Assembly (NCBI GenBank): GCA_033980235.1
Contig: CM067067.1
Span: forward strand, 15,434,401-15,498,400
DNA from: Diadema setosum
Taxonomy: Eukaryota; Echinodermata; Echinoidea; Diadematoida; Diadematidae
Length of the DNA stretch: 64,000 nucleotides
Reading direction: 5' to 3'
The position numbers were made by a program, and so were the translations under genes. A model generated the notes under the pieces. It saw only the letters and a list, made by a program, of their open reading frames with translations. It did no database searches and was not told the origin of the DNA. Of the stretch, positions 12,593-26,929 are shown in pieces. Each line of letters starts with the position of its first letter. Within the stretch, counting starts at the first letter, position 1.

Positions 12593-13070
12593 CGCTCGAA
12601 TTTATCAGTGTGAAGATGATTTCACACTGTGGTGTGGTTTTTCACAGAGAGTTCACATTGTAATGTTCTGTTTCACACTGTGAATTGATGATTCACAATG
12701 TGTCCAGAATATTAAAAGCGCTCGAATTTAACAGTGTGAAGATGATTTCACACTGTGGTCTGGCATTTCACAGAGTGTTCACATTGTAATGTTCTGTTTC
12801 ACACTGTGAATTGATGATTCACATTGTGTTCACATTGTTAAAAAGCTCGAATTTCAGTGTGAAGAGATTTCACGCTGTGGTCTTTTTTTTTCACAGAGAG
12901 TTCACATAGTAATGTTTTGTTTCACACTGTGAATTGATGATTTACAATGTGTCCAGAATGTTAAAAAACGCTCAAATTTAACAGTGTGAAGAGATTTCAC
13001 ACTGTGTTCACAATGTGTTAACACTGTGTTTCACACTGTGCTTCACACTGTGGAGCACTGTGTGAAACAC
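12593..13070. repeat. Palindrome-rich tandem satellite, ~125-bp unit, ~4 copies
   Basis: Units begin with (C)GCTCRAATT at 12593, 12719, 12845 and 12969, giving spacings of 126, 126 and 124 bp. The fourth copy is degenerate and ends near 13070. Each of the first three units holds two hairpin modules. One is CAGTGTGAA, a short spacer, then TTCACACTG (the third copy has TTCACGCTG). The other is CACACTGTGAA, then TTGATGA, then TTCACAATGTG or a close variant. By hand count there are about 26 TTCACA/TGTGAA hexamers in roughly 480 bp. There is no coding potential. The fourth copy breaks down into direct TTCACACTGTG-type repeats, suggesting that the short motif itself amplifies. Confidence 0.92.
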
Positions 13071-13292
13071 AGGGGGCTGTGGCATAGTAGATTCTCAATC
13101 GGAGGACCCGAGTTCGAATCCCGTCAAGTGGCTACGTCCTTGAACAAGATATTTTACTCGCCATGACCCAGGTGTATAGATAGGAACCTGGCAACGCTAT
13201 TGGCTATAATACTGGTAGGGTCCTCTGGTAGAGCAGTGGCAACACTAAAGAGAGGCTACCCTGAAAAGAAGACCATATTATCGTTTCCGCAA
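13071..13292 (+). mobile_element. tRNA-derived SINE with (TTG)n tail
   Basis: The head contains a B-box-like AGTTCGAATCC (13111-13121; consensus GGTTCGANTCC) and a degraded A-box TGGCATAGTAG (13080-13090). The A-B spacing is shortened, so the head is internally deleted. The body continues with a segment containing ACCCAGGTGTATAGATAGG, a motif style I associate with tRNA-SINE bodies of marine invertebrates, and ends directly at a TTG microsatellite (from about 13293) that would be its 3' tail. It is a relic, not a functional tRNA gene. Confidence 0.65.
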
Positions 13293-13326
<34 letters not shown>

Positions 13327-13384
13327 ATGGTGATGTTGTTGTTGTTGTTGTTGATTGTGTTGTTGTTGTTTTTGTCGTTGTTGT
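13293..13384. repeat. (TTG)n / (GTT)n microsatellite
   Basis: About 90 bp of GTT repeats with a GATGGTGATG interruption. It is probably the expanded 3' tail of the preceding SINE. A long poly-Val or poly-Gln frame runs through it by chance. Confidence 0.93.
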
Positions 13385-13385
13385 T

Positions 13386-13600
13386 TTGATTTGATTTTGA
13401 TTTTATTTCTGAACTTCTTTTTCATACATCAATGAAATACAAAATCAAGTGAACGAACTAATTGAGCACGGTATAATTTGAATCTGACAGTTAAAACAGA
13501 TAAATGATCAATTCAAATATCCAACATCTTTTTTCTAACACAATGCAAAATGAAAACAAACAGGCATTATTTTATGCACATATTTCTTGCAAACACTCAT
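13386..13600 (-). mobile_element. Probable minus-strand retroposon-like end
   Basis: On the - strand the segment ends in AAATAAAATCAAAATCAAAT, an AATAAA plus short tandem tail as in the other retroposon-like ends. The far boundary is not visible. Confidence 0.3.
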
Positions 13601-14994
<1,394 letters not shown>

Positions 14995-16600
14995 TCATAT
15001 ACATATTTGTTTATTTATTTATATATGTGAGAGAGTAACGAGTTTAAATCCGTCTGTATATGTCTGAGAATGAAAGCGACTGAAAGAAGATGATGTTTTT
15101 AAGTCTTTCCAAGGAGGTACTAGGCCATCTTCGTTCTTTCCATGGTGTCATGTAATAGGGGTGGACTCGTGATGCTATATTTACCAAGTGGGAACTACAG
15201 GCATAATAGAAGTACAAGCTAGCCCCCTTCTGTGATATTGACGTTAATAGTTGGCCTATAAAGCGATGATGTATTTTACGACAATGATGACAGTATGACG
15301 CAAACGACTGAAATTTGATGACAAAAGTGCATTTTGAGTCTCTCCTTTCTTGACGACTAGACCAACAAGGCGACAGAATCAAGGATAAATCGAAAAAGAA
15401 AAAAAAAAAACCAAACAGACTCTTTCTGGTAAGGTCAAGAGTTTTGGTGCGACTTACGGTGATTTAATAATTTGAGATAGCAAGTACACAGATCGAATGA
15501 GTTTATCACTTGTAAAAAAAAATGGAGCACATTGAACATGATCGGAATGCTAACGATGAGAAATAGAACAAAGATATTGATAAAATGGAAATGGTAATAA
15601 TGATAATTAGTGTTATTGCTAAAATAGTAGTAATACTAATGATAATGATAAGAATAATAATAACACCAAGAACCGCCTTCTAAAGCACATTTCTGAATTG
15701 ACAAAGCTTAGTAGAAAAAAGGCACGATACATTAATAATAAAGTAGCTCTAATCTCATCATTTGAATAGTTTGAAAACATCAGGATCTGAAATATTCATT
15801 GATTAATAATATTGTATATGACAATAACGATAACAATAGTAAAAAAAAAAGAATAGTTATAATTCCAATGTCATGCAAAACATGACCCTTGAATATTTGT
15901 CCTTTTTGTTTTGTGTTTTTCTTTCTTTTATCGGGGGTGGGGAAAGGTGGAGGCACGTGTATGTTGGCTTTCCCTTGTGATATAACGCATCGGGTTGTTA
16001 TTGAACAAGAATTGACATTTGTAATATTTTTAGTGGGATCCTCCATTTCCATATCCATCCTTATTTAATTTGTACTACACGTGTATATATTTAAAGTACG
16101 ATTATGTTTTCTTCATTTTGTTACTCATTTTCACATGTATTTTGTTGATTTACATTTTTGCAACTATTACAAATATGTTCTGCTTATACATTGTACATAA
16201 CTCTGTCTATTTGATGGAAATGAAATAGCCAGGAATGCATTCAGTGTTTATGTTCTGAACAAATTGCAATGCCTGGGGTCGATATGCTGGGAGGTAGATC
16301 AATATGCGCATGCGCGAAACAGAACTCTTCATTATTGTGGTTCCGTGCCGAAAGAAACCGGCGCCCTGTTCATCTAAAGATACGGTCTGTAATAGGATGG
16401 AGCGGTTTGCCCCGTGATGGTAACGCACGGAGTTGTTATCAGCTGCGGAAATCGAAGCATGCTAGCTCCTTCTAGGGAACGACAATTGCCAACTCTAAGG
16501 TCGTCGACCATGTTGTACCATTCGTGTAATTATGTTCGCTTTTCCAACTTCTTTTAGGCATAACCAGAAGACACAATAAGTCCAGGTTAGTCATACACAT
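14995..16600. other. Non-coding DNA, no recognised gene
   Basis: Contains AAT/GAT-rich low-complexity sequence (15590-15665) and poly-A tracts. No gene, repeat copy or element end is evident. Confidence 0.5.
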
Positions 16601-16605
16601 TGTAT

Positions 16606-16682
16606 ACACTCACACACCCACACGTACACACACACACACACACACATACACACACACACACACACACACGCACACACATACA
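16606..16682. repeat. (CA)n microsatellite
   Basis: CA dinucleotide array of about 75 bp with a few T and G interruptions. Confidence 0.96.
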
Positions 16683-19593
16683 CCGTCTCACACTTTGATG
16701 CAAACACATTTTATTATAGGAAGTGCTGATAGGGCAATATCTGTTTTCGAACCGAAAATGGTCCCTAGGGGTATTCGCAATTACTGAAATGGCAACAACG
16801 CAAATTCACTATTACCTCGTAATAGGTCATCAATGTTGATAGGGCGTCTTGTTGAAAATTGCTTCAGGATATAGTTTTCTTTTTGGTCAATTGATTTGCC
16901 TTATAGTTCACAAGAATATCTATTGACAAAAATTTAGATAGAGGCCATCTATGGCCAAGAAAAAAAAATTTCTTTTTCTTCTCTGCAGATGTGAATTTTG
17001 GCAAGAAGGTCAATAAATACAAAGTGATCAAAATGCAAATATGCCTTAGATGAAATGAGGTTATCATTAGTAAAAGTTACATTTACCCCCTAAGTCACCC
17101 CGACTGTAGGATACGACGTGAGCGATCATTATAACAATTTGCTAAATGATTGCCCCATATACCCGTGTGATTTTGATCTTTTATAGACCTTCATTTCGTG
17201 TAACGATACTACAAAAGGGGGCAAAACTATTTTGATCCAAGAATCTAGGCAATGGAGATAGAGATTTAGAATCCTTCCCACTGTGTCAATTTGCAGTTAG
17301 CACAATTATCGTTTGTCCAGATCCTCTTAAAAAACCAAACATTCCTTACAACATGGAAGGAAATGGTCACTTCTTGCAAACTACTCTTCGAAAAAAAAAA
17401 GTCACAGAGAAGAGAATGTATGTCATAGACCTATTTGGTGCTTCCACCAAGCAGGTAATGCGTATTTGAAACAGATTCTATGATCTATTCTATTATTACG
17501 GTTCTATTCCTTTCTTAGCGAGAATCTATCTTTAACTTCATTGCGAGGAATGCCAGAGCGATTTGCCACGAAACAAGCCACGGGAAGTGGGTGTGGTAAA
17601 TGTTGTTGTGGAGGCAGCAAACTGTGGGAGAATTTGAGGTAAAATCGAGACGAAGCAATGTATTTTGCAGTGATGGAAGAAAAATATGTAAAATTGTCAC
17701 TTGCATATACTACGTGAGTCGTCTGCACGTGATTGTCCAAAGAATGACTTTGTTGTTTGTTTGTTTGTCATGTGTTTTGTTCTACACTTGCTGCAGAGCG
17801 AGATAATTCGCTTTGACCACGACGAAAGCTATTTTCTGCTGGTTTGGAAAGCGACATGCAGGCTTTTTTGTTTTTGTTTTTGTTTTGGACCACCACCTCA
17901 TTCTAGTTGAAACGTACGAATTAAGTGGTTTAAACCATGGGGATACATGAGAAAACCAAGGACCTGCAACACTGCAATGCCTCATTCAGGGTACTAAAGT
18001 AGTTGGGCTTTTTTTTTTCCAGCCACCAGCGCCTCGCCGCCAGCTTAGGTGTGGAATGAATTCATCTTGCAAACGGTCACCCATCGTGTTCAACATGGAT
18101 CTGTATAGTATGACTTCGGACGAACTGGTTCTTCATCACGCATACGGAAGTGTATTACTATCTGTCAAGAAACTCTTCAGCCCCGCCTACTTAGGAAATC
18201 GAGATACCATCACCACGGCAACCAAGGGTGATTGACAATGATGACTATCTAGGCTTAAAGTGTTGGGTAATACATCTCCTTCTTCAGTGTGTGCGTGGGT
18301 GTACGTGTGCATGAGAAAGAGAGAAGAGAGGGGGTGGGGAGGAGATGAAAGAGAGAGACAGACAGACAGAGAAGATAGAAGAGAAGAGAGAAGGCATTCT
18401 GATATCGATATGTAAAAGGCAATAATAACATTCATGTCTGGAGACGGCGTTTTCATCAGGTTTAAACTAAACTAAATGCTACTATTGCTAGGTAAAACTT
18501 AATTTGATTCATTTTTTTTTTATTTGACAGGGCTTATATAGTTAGCGGTCTACGATCTCATCACCACGCATAAATCAAGAAGCAAATTGATGTCATGACG
18601 CAACGCCGGGCGCAGAGCATAATGTGACTTGGGCATAACAGCGGCATTGTTGAACGGAACTTACTTTTGTGAAATGCTGGAAGGCTGAGCTATATACTGT
18701 GGTTTGTTTTCATTCTTTGACAGATTACAATCAATGTCGGCGCATTGATTGTGTCAAATGGGTTCTTTTTCCATAATGAGCTGCTTTTAAACGTGTTTCA
18801 TACGCATATTAATTCGTTACTCACGAGTCTCGCCTGGTTGTTTGTGTTTGATCGCGGAAGAGTGTTATCATGCCCGAAGAAATGGAAACATTATGTAGTA
18901 CGCGTCATTTTCCCCCGGTCATTGTTGCGAAACTCTAATAAAAATTTGCATGGATTTTTTAACCACAGATAGCCTCAGAGCAAAAGTTGGAATGTTTACT
19001 CTGAGGAAACAACATGAAATTGATTTGCTAGTATCACGTTTTACGATTATCTGGGGGTGTTTATTATAATAGTCCAACTTTTCAGTCCTTTTTCGTCGTT
19101 TGTTATCGTACTAAATTTTGACCTGATTATTGCTTGATGAGGACGCGTAGAGTCTCACTCTATGGCAAAACTTTGTGAATCTCTCTCCTTCTTTGCAGCA
19201 TCAAATGAAAAGGTTTCCCTCGGGAGAAGTGAATTGGTTCTCTTGACATTAAAGCGAACAGACGACTTCTTGGAGGAAAAAAAAACCGCCACCAGCGGGC
19301 GTCGTGAGTGGAATAATTGACTGAAATCAGCGGAAAGTCAGTAAATCATGCAGAAAAGCCACCTCTTGGAGTCACTATAAATCAATGACAACCCTGTCTT
19401 ATATATTTGTGTGAGTGTCTGTCTGTGTGTGTGTGTGTCATTAAGTCAAAATGTCTTACTGTTAGCCACGTCATCATGCGCTGTCGTTTTGTTTTCTGAA
19501 AAAAAAAAACATGACAACGGTTACAGAGTGAATAATGGTCATGTCGGATTTTAAGTTCGGAAACGAAACGCAAAGGAGGCCAAACCGTCCGCT
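16683..19593. other. Non-coding DNA, no recognised gene
   Basis: Holds a (TTTTTG) short repeat (17866-17886), a GA-rich block (18315-18385) and poly-T tracts. No exon or element terminus is supported. Confidence 0.5.
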
Positions 19594-19651
19594 CTGTTTG
19601 TTTGTTTGTTTGTTTGTTTGTTTGTTTGTTTGTTTGTTTGTTTGTTTGTTT
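19594..19651. repeat. (TTTG)n microsatellite
   Basis: Fourteen or so uninterrupted TTTG tetranucleotides. Confidence 0.97.
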
Positions 19652-22265
19652 TTGCGGCACAACCCGCAGTCCTCTCTTTCTTTCTTTTTCTTTCCAGCGA
19701 TGTTAGATCTCACCAACACCACGGAATATAATACATCACTCTCAAGTCAAGAAAATGTAGGAGAGTTTGACACGGTTTTGGCGTGTTCTTTTTGAGTGAC
19801 GTGGCGCTGGAGAAAAGTGAGCTGAACTTCAATAAAGATGTGTGCACACAAAATAAGCTCCTCGGATCGAGTGGGAAAATCCAGGAGACTACCTCAATAC
19901 GAGTATACGAGGAGTGATTTATCGCGTCTTAAGATGAGAGTAAGATGATACGTACCTATTAGGCCGCGTAGTGACAAACTTTGAGTGTTCACACGGGCTT
20001 ACTGTGCAGTCGAGTGTTGGAAAAATGGGGGAAAAAGATAAAAAGGGAAGAGAAACTTATAAAAGGCAGATCTGCGAAGATACAAGGAGAGGAAAGTGAT
20101 ACGCACCAAAGCGTGCCAACTAGAGAAGATAACTAGACGAGTAAGAGCTGTGATAGCGGTATGCGAGATAGATAGGTAGATAGATGGAGGATAGATAGAT
20201 AGAGAAGGAGAGATAGACAGATAGAGATTGGGAGGGAAGGAGGGAGCAAGAGAGAAGATGGAGAGGGAGAAGGGGGTGAACAATATGAAGCAATGAGCCA
20301 AAAATTTGCCAAAGACAACGCAAGCTTTTTTTCAGCGAAGCAGCATTGTGTTTTACTTGCATGAGCTGAACTCGCAACGCAGCATACAAGTATGCTCGTA
20401 TGCTTTAAAAGAACTGAAAACAGAAGAAGAACAGAACAAAAAAAAATGAGGTACCGACGCTCTCTTTGTCCAGAGGAATTCGATTTTTGATTTCATATTA
20501 AACTCTAAAAACCGCCATCTCAGAAGATCATGACTCAGATTAAACAAAACCAGACGTATTTAAAGGCGGGAAATCAATATCATTCGCTCAAAGTGATATC
20601 GATTCCAGTGTACTGAAGAAAGGACGCTTTGAATTCGTGACCGTCGCTCCTATGAATATCTTGAACAACTTCAACTGCACAATTTCTAATACACGAGGCA
20701 GGATAATATCTACATCTACTCATATCATATACAATAACAAACTCATTTCAACAATAAATGAAAAGCACTTACAGCAGCACATGGTGGGAAGCGCAGATAG
20801 AATAAAAGTCATTTAATCATGATAGCCATCAATGTAATTATCAGTTGGTTCATTGTCACCATCTTTACTCTCATTGTAAACAACTTCACTATACACTTTG
20901 AAAGGGCTTAACACAATAGACAAAAATAATGAATTTGTAAGAGAATTATATTCTTTCTGTCTAAACCAGCAGACATTTATGACCTGTTACATAGGAAATT
21001 TGTATTGTTTTTGTTTACAATAACAATCTACACATAATACTTTGAAGAAAATCACATGGTTTTTTAGAAGTGTGCTTACATCTCTGGTAGCCAGACAAAT
21101 GGTAATGAATTCAGCCTGTGAAATTGTGAGCGGTGTCATCTGCGCTTGGCAGAAATTGCAGAAATTTTATCTATACTATATAGACTCTGTCTTTGCTCTG
21201 TCTTTGGTCTTTATAATCGCATCTAGACGTGTTTGCAAGACGGCGGATGAGTGCAAAAAGGCTCTTGTGGAACTGTTATCACTCTCCCGTCTGCATTTGC
21301 TGCTGCAAACAGATGGAATGATGGTCATTATGGTTTGTTTTGAAATGTTGATCTTTACTTCAACAGGTGCGGAAGAGATCCTGATGAGTGAAAGCTAACG
21401 GTAGCATTAATACTCGAAAATCATCTAAGTGTGTAAATTACAATTTGTGTGATGTCTAAACCAGGTGTATGTGTGTGTGCGTATGTGTGTGTACGTATGT
21501 GCGTTTGTGTGTATGTGTGTTTTCCCCTCTGCTGAGCAACGCGAGAATGTTTTTTTTTTTCTTCAGAAGACATGCGAGTTTCCAGTATCTTTCCTCACTG
21601 TCGTGAATGATTGAATTGTAGCCGCAGATCTATCTGTCCCTACTTTTATCAGTCTGTCATGATGTACTGACCATCTATCACCCTACCCTTTAAAGTTAAA
21701 AGAAAATGAGCTTGCATAAACTGTTCACTTTGTTATCGTAAAGATAATAAAGTTTTTTAATCGGAGTCAGCGAATTCAAGGTCTCTTTTTGTACCCATGC
21801 AGGATTAAACCATGCGCTGCTAATTTGGCCATAGCACGTCTCTGGTTGTTGTTGTTGTTTTTTTTTTCTTCTATTATTGCTGAATGCAGTCAGGTGCCCA
21901 GTTTCTGGAGAGAATTCTGCCTGTAACTAGCCTAGATTTCCAAACATCAGTCCAAGTGATTGCAATTTATCCTCTTAAAAAAAGAAAGATGATTTTGACA
22001 GGCCTGACCGCAGGGAGCAGATGGCTATTTGACCTTCGAAAATGGGATGGTCCATCTGTAGTTTCTGAGCAAAGACGTGAAATGGATCTCAACATCAGGT
22101 CAAGACATTACGGCGACTGCATTCTTCGAAATCACTGGAGGTTAGCTGGAAGTCCTAATGTCAATTCATCCCATGGGTAGAACAATGTGGACCAAGTTCC
22201 GACAGAATTGCCATGTTTTCTCCTTATTGCGCATCGTGGATGATGTCAACCGGACCGTATCCTCC
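19652..22265. other. Non-coding DNA with minor simple repeats
   Basis: Includes GATA/GAGA-rich sequence (20160-20275), TG-rich degenerate sequence (21466-21522) and a short TTG run followed by poly-T (21845-21868). An open frame at 21042-21398 (+, 118 codons) has no recognisable domain. Confidence 0.5.
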
Positions 22266-22270
22266 CCCCT

Positions 22271-22282
22271 CCCCCCCCCCCC
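22271..22282. repeat. Poly-C tract (12)
   Basis: Uninterrupted run of 12 C, next to further C-rich sequence. It is one of eleven C or G runs of 11 or more bases in the window. Confidence 0.95.
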
Positions 22283-22429
22283 GTCTTTGAATGTGCTTGA
22301 TGGAGCGAGATGTCAAAACGTCGGCCCTGTTTTATGGGGGGACAATGTCTCTTCGAAAGGCCTACAGATATGAGGTCGATATCGCATTAATGTCAGACGT
22401 GTTCGATCGATCAGGCATCCTTGGCGAGT

Positions 22430-22600
22430 TTTCTCTCTCTCTTCTTCTTCTCTCTCTTCTCCTCCTTCTCTCTCATTCACTCATTCTTTTTCTCCTCTGT
22501 CTTGCCTTCTCTCCGTCTCCACTCCTACCTGCCTCCCTCCCTTTTCTCTCTGTTTCATTTTCCTTGTCTCATTATTTTACTTCCTTTGTCACTTGTACCA
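22430..22600. repeat. Polypyrimidine (CT-rich) block
   Basis: About 170 bp of degenerate CT/CTT sequence. The long open frames through it (22291-22686) are composition artefacts rich in Ser and Leu. Confidence 0.85.
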
Positions 22601-24530
22601 AAGTTTGTTCTATGATTGTGTCATTGTCCATCCTACCTCATTCTATCTGCCACTTCTGCACTCCGGAAATCCATGTAAAGAAATGAATCATAGAAACTCC
22701 CTGACAAAGACGCAAGAGGTCCATGTTACCATTTCCAGAAACACATGTACCCACGCGCGCTTCCATGCGCACAGTTACATATGGCGTAATAATTATCTGC
22801 TTTTTCTTTGTTCTTTAGTTTGTGTGTTTTCGTTTTCTCTAGCATTGTCTTGATTATATCAAAAACATTCGTACACTGTCATTACACTTTAATTGGGTAT
22901 CATTTTTTTTTTTTGGGGGGGGGGGTCAAGCATGATAATAATGAGGAAAACAATGATATTGCCAATTTAATGTGGAAACGACGATGACCGCAGCAAATGT
23001 TACGATGTGGTTGTATTCTATCCACGCAGGGAATGCTTTTCACTGAATTAGGATCGATCTTCCAAGGTGTCCTGAGCCTGTCATCACCCCGCACTGTCTG
23101 GCTTCAATGTTAACACCTTGGCCGAGAGGGACACTTTGTGAGAACAACATCTCGTCAAACAACATTACGATGCTTAAAGAGTCTGGGGCATAATAATCGA
23201 CAGTTGGTGCAGAGCTCCAACAAAATGAAAAATGTATTCACTATGGATGAATGATTAAGTATGTCGAGCTTTCCCTTGACATTGGGTTCTACCCAGGTAC
23301 AAGGCGATCCGCCAGGTGAAGCTCTGGATGTCAGGGTTTTTGAAAATTTATATCCTGCCTCGTGATGCTCGAGCAAATGAGGCACTTACGAGGTAAGAAA
23401 TAGAGCCGTTCCGTCGTCTATTACTTTTTTGACCTTTCCATCACAATCGTATATCACCAAAGCGTCCTTAGAACAGCTTCCAATTATCATCTTAACGTGG
23501 CAATTTCAGCGTGAATACATGTCGTGAATTCTTAACCCAACTCCTGAAAAAGCCGCCTTAGTTGTTCACGTTCGATTTCTTTTGTTTTTGTCTTTATTCT
23601 TTTTAGGTAGTGATGGGATACTTTAAAGAGACTAAAAGTAATGATAGGAAAGACAAATAGACAAACAGGAGCACATCTAGGCAGCAACACACAAAGACAG
23701 CTTTCAAAGATTCTGTCTGTTGCTATGGTAGTGTATATAGCTCATGTTACAAAGGGTTAATCTTTCTTGTGAGGTTGCGGTTTGATTTTCGTACCTGTTA
23801 AGGAGATGTAAAAAGTAAGAGAGAATGATTATTTTCATCTATCTGGTTACTGAACAATTATACAACGAATGCCAGATTCTTTGCTAAAATCACGCAATGG
23901 ATTATTACTTATTTGTTTGTTTGTTTGTTTTTGTTTTTCATTTTCATTTTCATGGGGTCCAATTCTTATTGACAATAATAAAAATCTTTTACTTATCATA
24001 TTCGAAATCTGGTGGTTCAGTGCTGTTACACCCACTTCACGTTGATGATGTAATTTCGTAAATAACAAGTATAATTTGAATCCTCCACTAAAAGGAACAA
24101 AATATATAAGATTCTGTATAAGGCTCCAATTATACAGTATAGAGTCGATTTCCACCTTTAAAAGTCGGTTGTGGTTTCTCAATCGGCTGCCTTTTAAGTA
24201 TCGTCTTAAAATCGTGCATCAATAATGCGTGCATTATACTGTCTAGCACGTGCTAATGGTAAAAACATCAATGAAATGCAACCTAAACCGTCGTCTGCTC
24301 CTTTCATCTTGCAGTCACAATAAATCAATGTCGCTCGAACATATTCACATATACTCTGAAAGTAGCATCAATGATTTGCAAGATCATGTCGTTGCATCAC
24401 GCACTTACGCGTTTAACTTGTTTTAGGGGTTGCATTTTTTTTTTATAATGTCAGCATGGACTGTAGGTGGATTTAATATGAGACTGTTTTTGGCGTAGAA
24501 ACGAAGGAAACTGTTGAATGCTTGTACAAG
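22601..24530. other. Non-coding DNA, no recognised gene
   Basis: Contains a T12-G11 junction (22903-22925) and a TTTG/TTTTC-rich patch (23909-23950). Nothing else is recognisable. Confidence 0.5.
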
Positions 24531-24639
24531 CAAGCAACCACACAACCGGAGCCCAGAAGGAATGGGCAATACGTGGTTCCATGGCATTAAACTTTGCTCC
24601 TTCGACACTTGCACCCATGAAACATCTGCATGCTTATCC

Positions 24640-24930
24640 AAACATAAAACCTACTCACAGACATAACCCTAACACTAATCCTAATCCTCACATCAAACTG
24701 CATCTAAACCCTTATCAAAACTCTTACTCTAATCATAAGTCCTTGGGGAAAATAAGACCGGAGCAATTTGTTGTAGCAGCAAATGTTGTCTAACCGCAGT
24801 ACGTCACGTGCCCAGGACCAGCCCTTAGGGCAAAGTACCTTACCTGAAGGTATTACCTCTCCTACTAAAGGACTCGAACGAAGGACCTCGAAATTGAGAG
24901 TCTGCGGCTACGTCCATTCAGCCTTTGTGA
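24640..24930 (-). mobile_element. Probable decayed tRNA-derived SINE with telomere-like segment
   Basis: Read on the - strand, CGTTCGAGTCC (about 24880-24890) differs at one base from the polymerase III B-box consensus. It is preceded by a degraded tRNA-like head and followed by about 150 bp of body. At the far end (24660-24735 on the +) lies a degenerate run of CCCTAA, CACTAA and TCCTAA-like hexamers. The order head, body, simple-sequence tail fits a SINE, but the A-box is not convincing, so this is a moderate call. Confidence 0.4.
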
Positions 24931-25257
24931 AAACTGAGTACACCTCTTGAAATAGCATCATTTATTTTTCCTAAATACGTTAGGTCGATCTGTCGGGCCT
25001 GCATACTGGCATACAATCTAACGTATCTGTTGAATACCCTAGTTTTACAATGTTTTAAAATAATTTTGGGGATTTGTCTTGTAGACCAAACCGGTCACAA
25101 GTGAACAACTCTACAAGACTAAGAGCATAATAGCAGCGCAGTGTAACCAGAATATTTTCTTGTCGCCTCATAAAACGTCATTTAAAAAGTGTATTTCACG
25201 TAAATCTGTGCATTTGCCAGGTATATAACTGATACAGTGTATGTTTCTTCCATGTAT

Positions 25258-25258
25258 T

Positions 25259-25332
<74 letters not shown>
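25258..25332. repeat. (TC)n-(TA)n compound microsatellite
   Basis: A TC run (25259-25282) changes cleanly to a TA run (25283-25332). Confidence 0.97.
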
Positions 25333-25336
<4 letters not shown>

Positions 25337-26929
25337 TTAGTATTGAGTGTTGGTGAGGTTCTTAATCGTTTTAATTTTACATTTTCTGTAAACTGTCATT
25401 TCACTCGAAGATTTCCTCCTATTGATAGTCGCTGCATGTGAAAAGTGGCGCCACAGTATAAAGCTACCCCCTCCCCGTTTAAGGTCCACAGGAGAGTTCC
25501 ATCGCCGAAGGATGGATGTCGCTATTAACACAAGCTTGGTCTCTGTGGATATGTTTCGACGTTTGTGAAACAAGTGAAATGCAAGTAATAACAATGATAA
25601 TACTAACGATTATGTTTGGTCCAAATGCAGAGGACATCATGCTAAGTGCTTGACAACTACAGAAGATAAATTCACTGATCAAAAACTGATCAAAAAGGAT
25701 CAGTTTAGAGCACTGCTCTGAATCCCTATCGCTTTTACAGTTATAATAGCCTATGGTTTTAAATAGAAGTAATAATTATTGAAAACAAAGGGAAGCTCGG
25801 AAGTTCCCTACTCCGCGGTGAACGCACTCTAACGATGCCATTAAAACTTTCTGATTAGTGTTTCTCAGTACTTTTGTTAGTTATATATTTCATGCACGAA
25901 GGTTGCGTTTACAATAAGCAGTGTAAAACAGATACTACAATATTGAAACTCTCAACAGTTGATTGCATATCAAATAGAGCGTAAAGTAATTTTTGTCGTT
26001 TATGTAGAAATTCATACTTCAATTTTCCCCTTAATGATATTCAAGGCATTAAGGTCAGAAGATATAAATCAGTGTAGTAATTTCCTGACGCTGTTCCAAT
26101 TGTATCATGCCTTTATTGAGGTTGATGAATTATGCAACTACAATAAATCAGTGACACTTGCTATTAATGTCTATTAAGGGTTTGTGTAGGACATCTAAAC
26201 AAGAATAAATGAGGTTTCCAGACATCATCGTTGTACTGAATACAAATATCATTCCTATGTAAGAAACCATCCAAGATACCGAGTGTGACATGAGAAAGTT
26301 ATAATGTAAAGTCATATCATGCATACTAAATGTAACTGGACATAGAGAGACGAGAATAGTTTGCTGTAGGTGGGTGTTGAAGAAAGGATCAATCAAAACT
26401 CTTTGACGTAATCATGGGTTCCCATTATCTACTTGCCCGGTGCCCGGTTCAGAAATGGCCTGGAATATGAAACCAACAATTTGCTGAAATTCGACAAGCG
26501 GGCTCGGAGTAACCCTATTGTAAGTTTGGTTCTTATGGTGGTACTTCCTACTGATCGGTGGGGCTGAACGAGTGAAAGCTATACGAGACATGCATATTTC
26601 AATTTTTGCTCTTATTTGCCATGTTTCTTCGATAGTTATTTATTCAATGTTGGTTGTAGCGACATCACCCACGCCTCTGTCTGATCCTGTATGACATTGT
26701 GCGCAGACGAGGTGAGTGAAAAGCGGATCAAAGAAGAGTAAAATCGTATTGCAGAGACGCAAATTTAGATTAGTGTGACATATCATATTGCTCCGTTATA
26801 GATGATTTCATTCAACTAACCCATAAAAAATGCATCGATGAATTACAAGAAATTGATCTTGTTCGTGTGTGAATATTTATGCAGAAGTGAAAAGGGAGCC
26901 ATCCTCAAGTAAAGTAATTAGTGCCGTAG
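25333..26929. other. Non-coding DNA, no recognised gene
   Basis: Contains a small perfect hairpin (AAACTGATC, 6-nt loop, GATCAGTTT at 25683-25706). No other feature is supported. Confidence 0.5.

Noticed and set aside
21042..21398. 118-codon frame, relatively balanced composition
   Set aside because: No domain recognised. The opposite strand also offers a short candidate exon after a TTTGCAG, so there is no evidence for either.
22291..22686. 131-codon Ser/Leu-rich frame with apparent membrane segments
   Set aside because: Pure CT-rich simple sequence gives Ser-Leu-Phe runs; overlapping frames are equally open.
25683..25706. Terminator-like hairpin (AAACTGATC/GATCAGTTT)
   Set aside because: Rho-independent terminators are bacterial, there is no T-run, and the sequence is eukaryotic.
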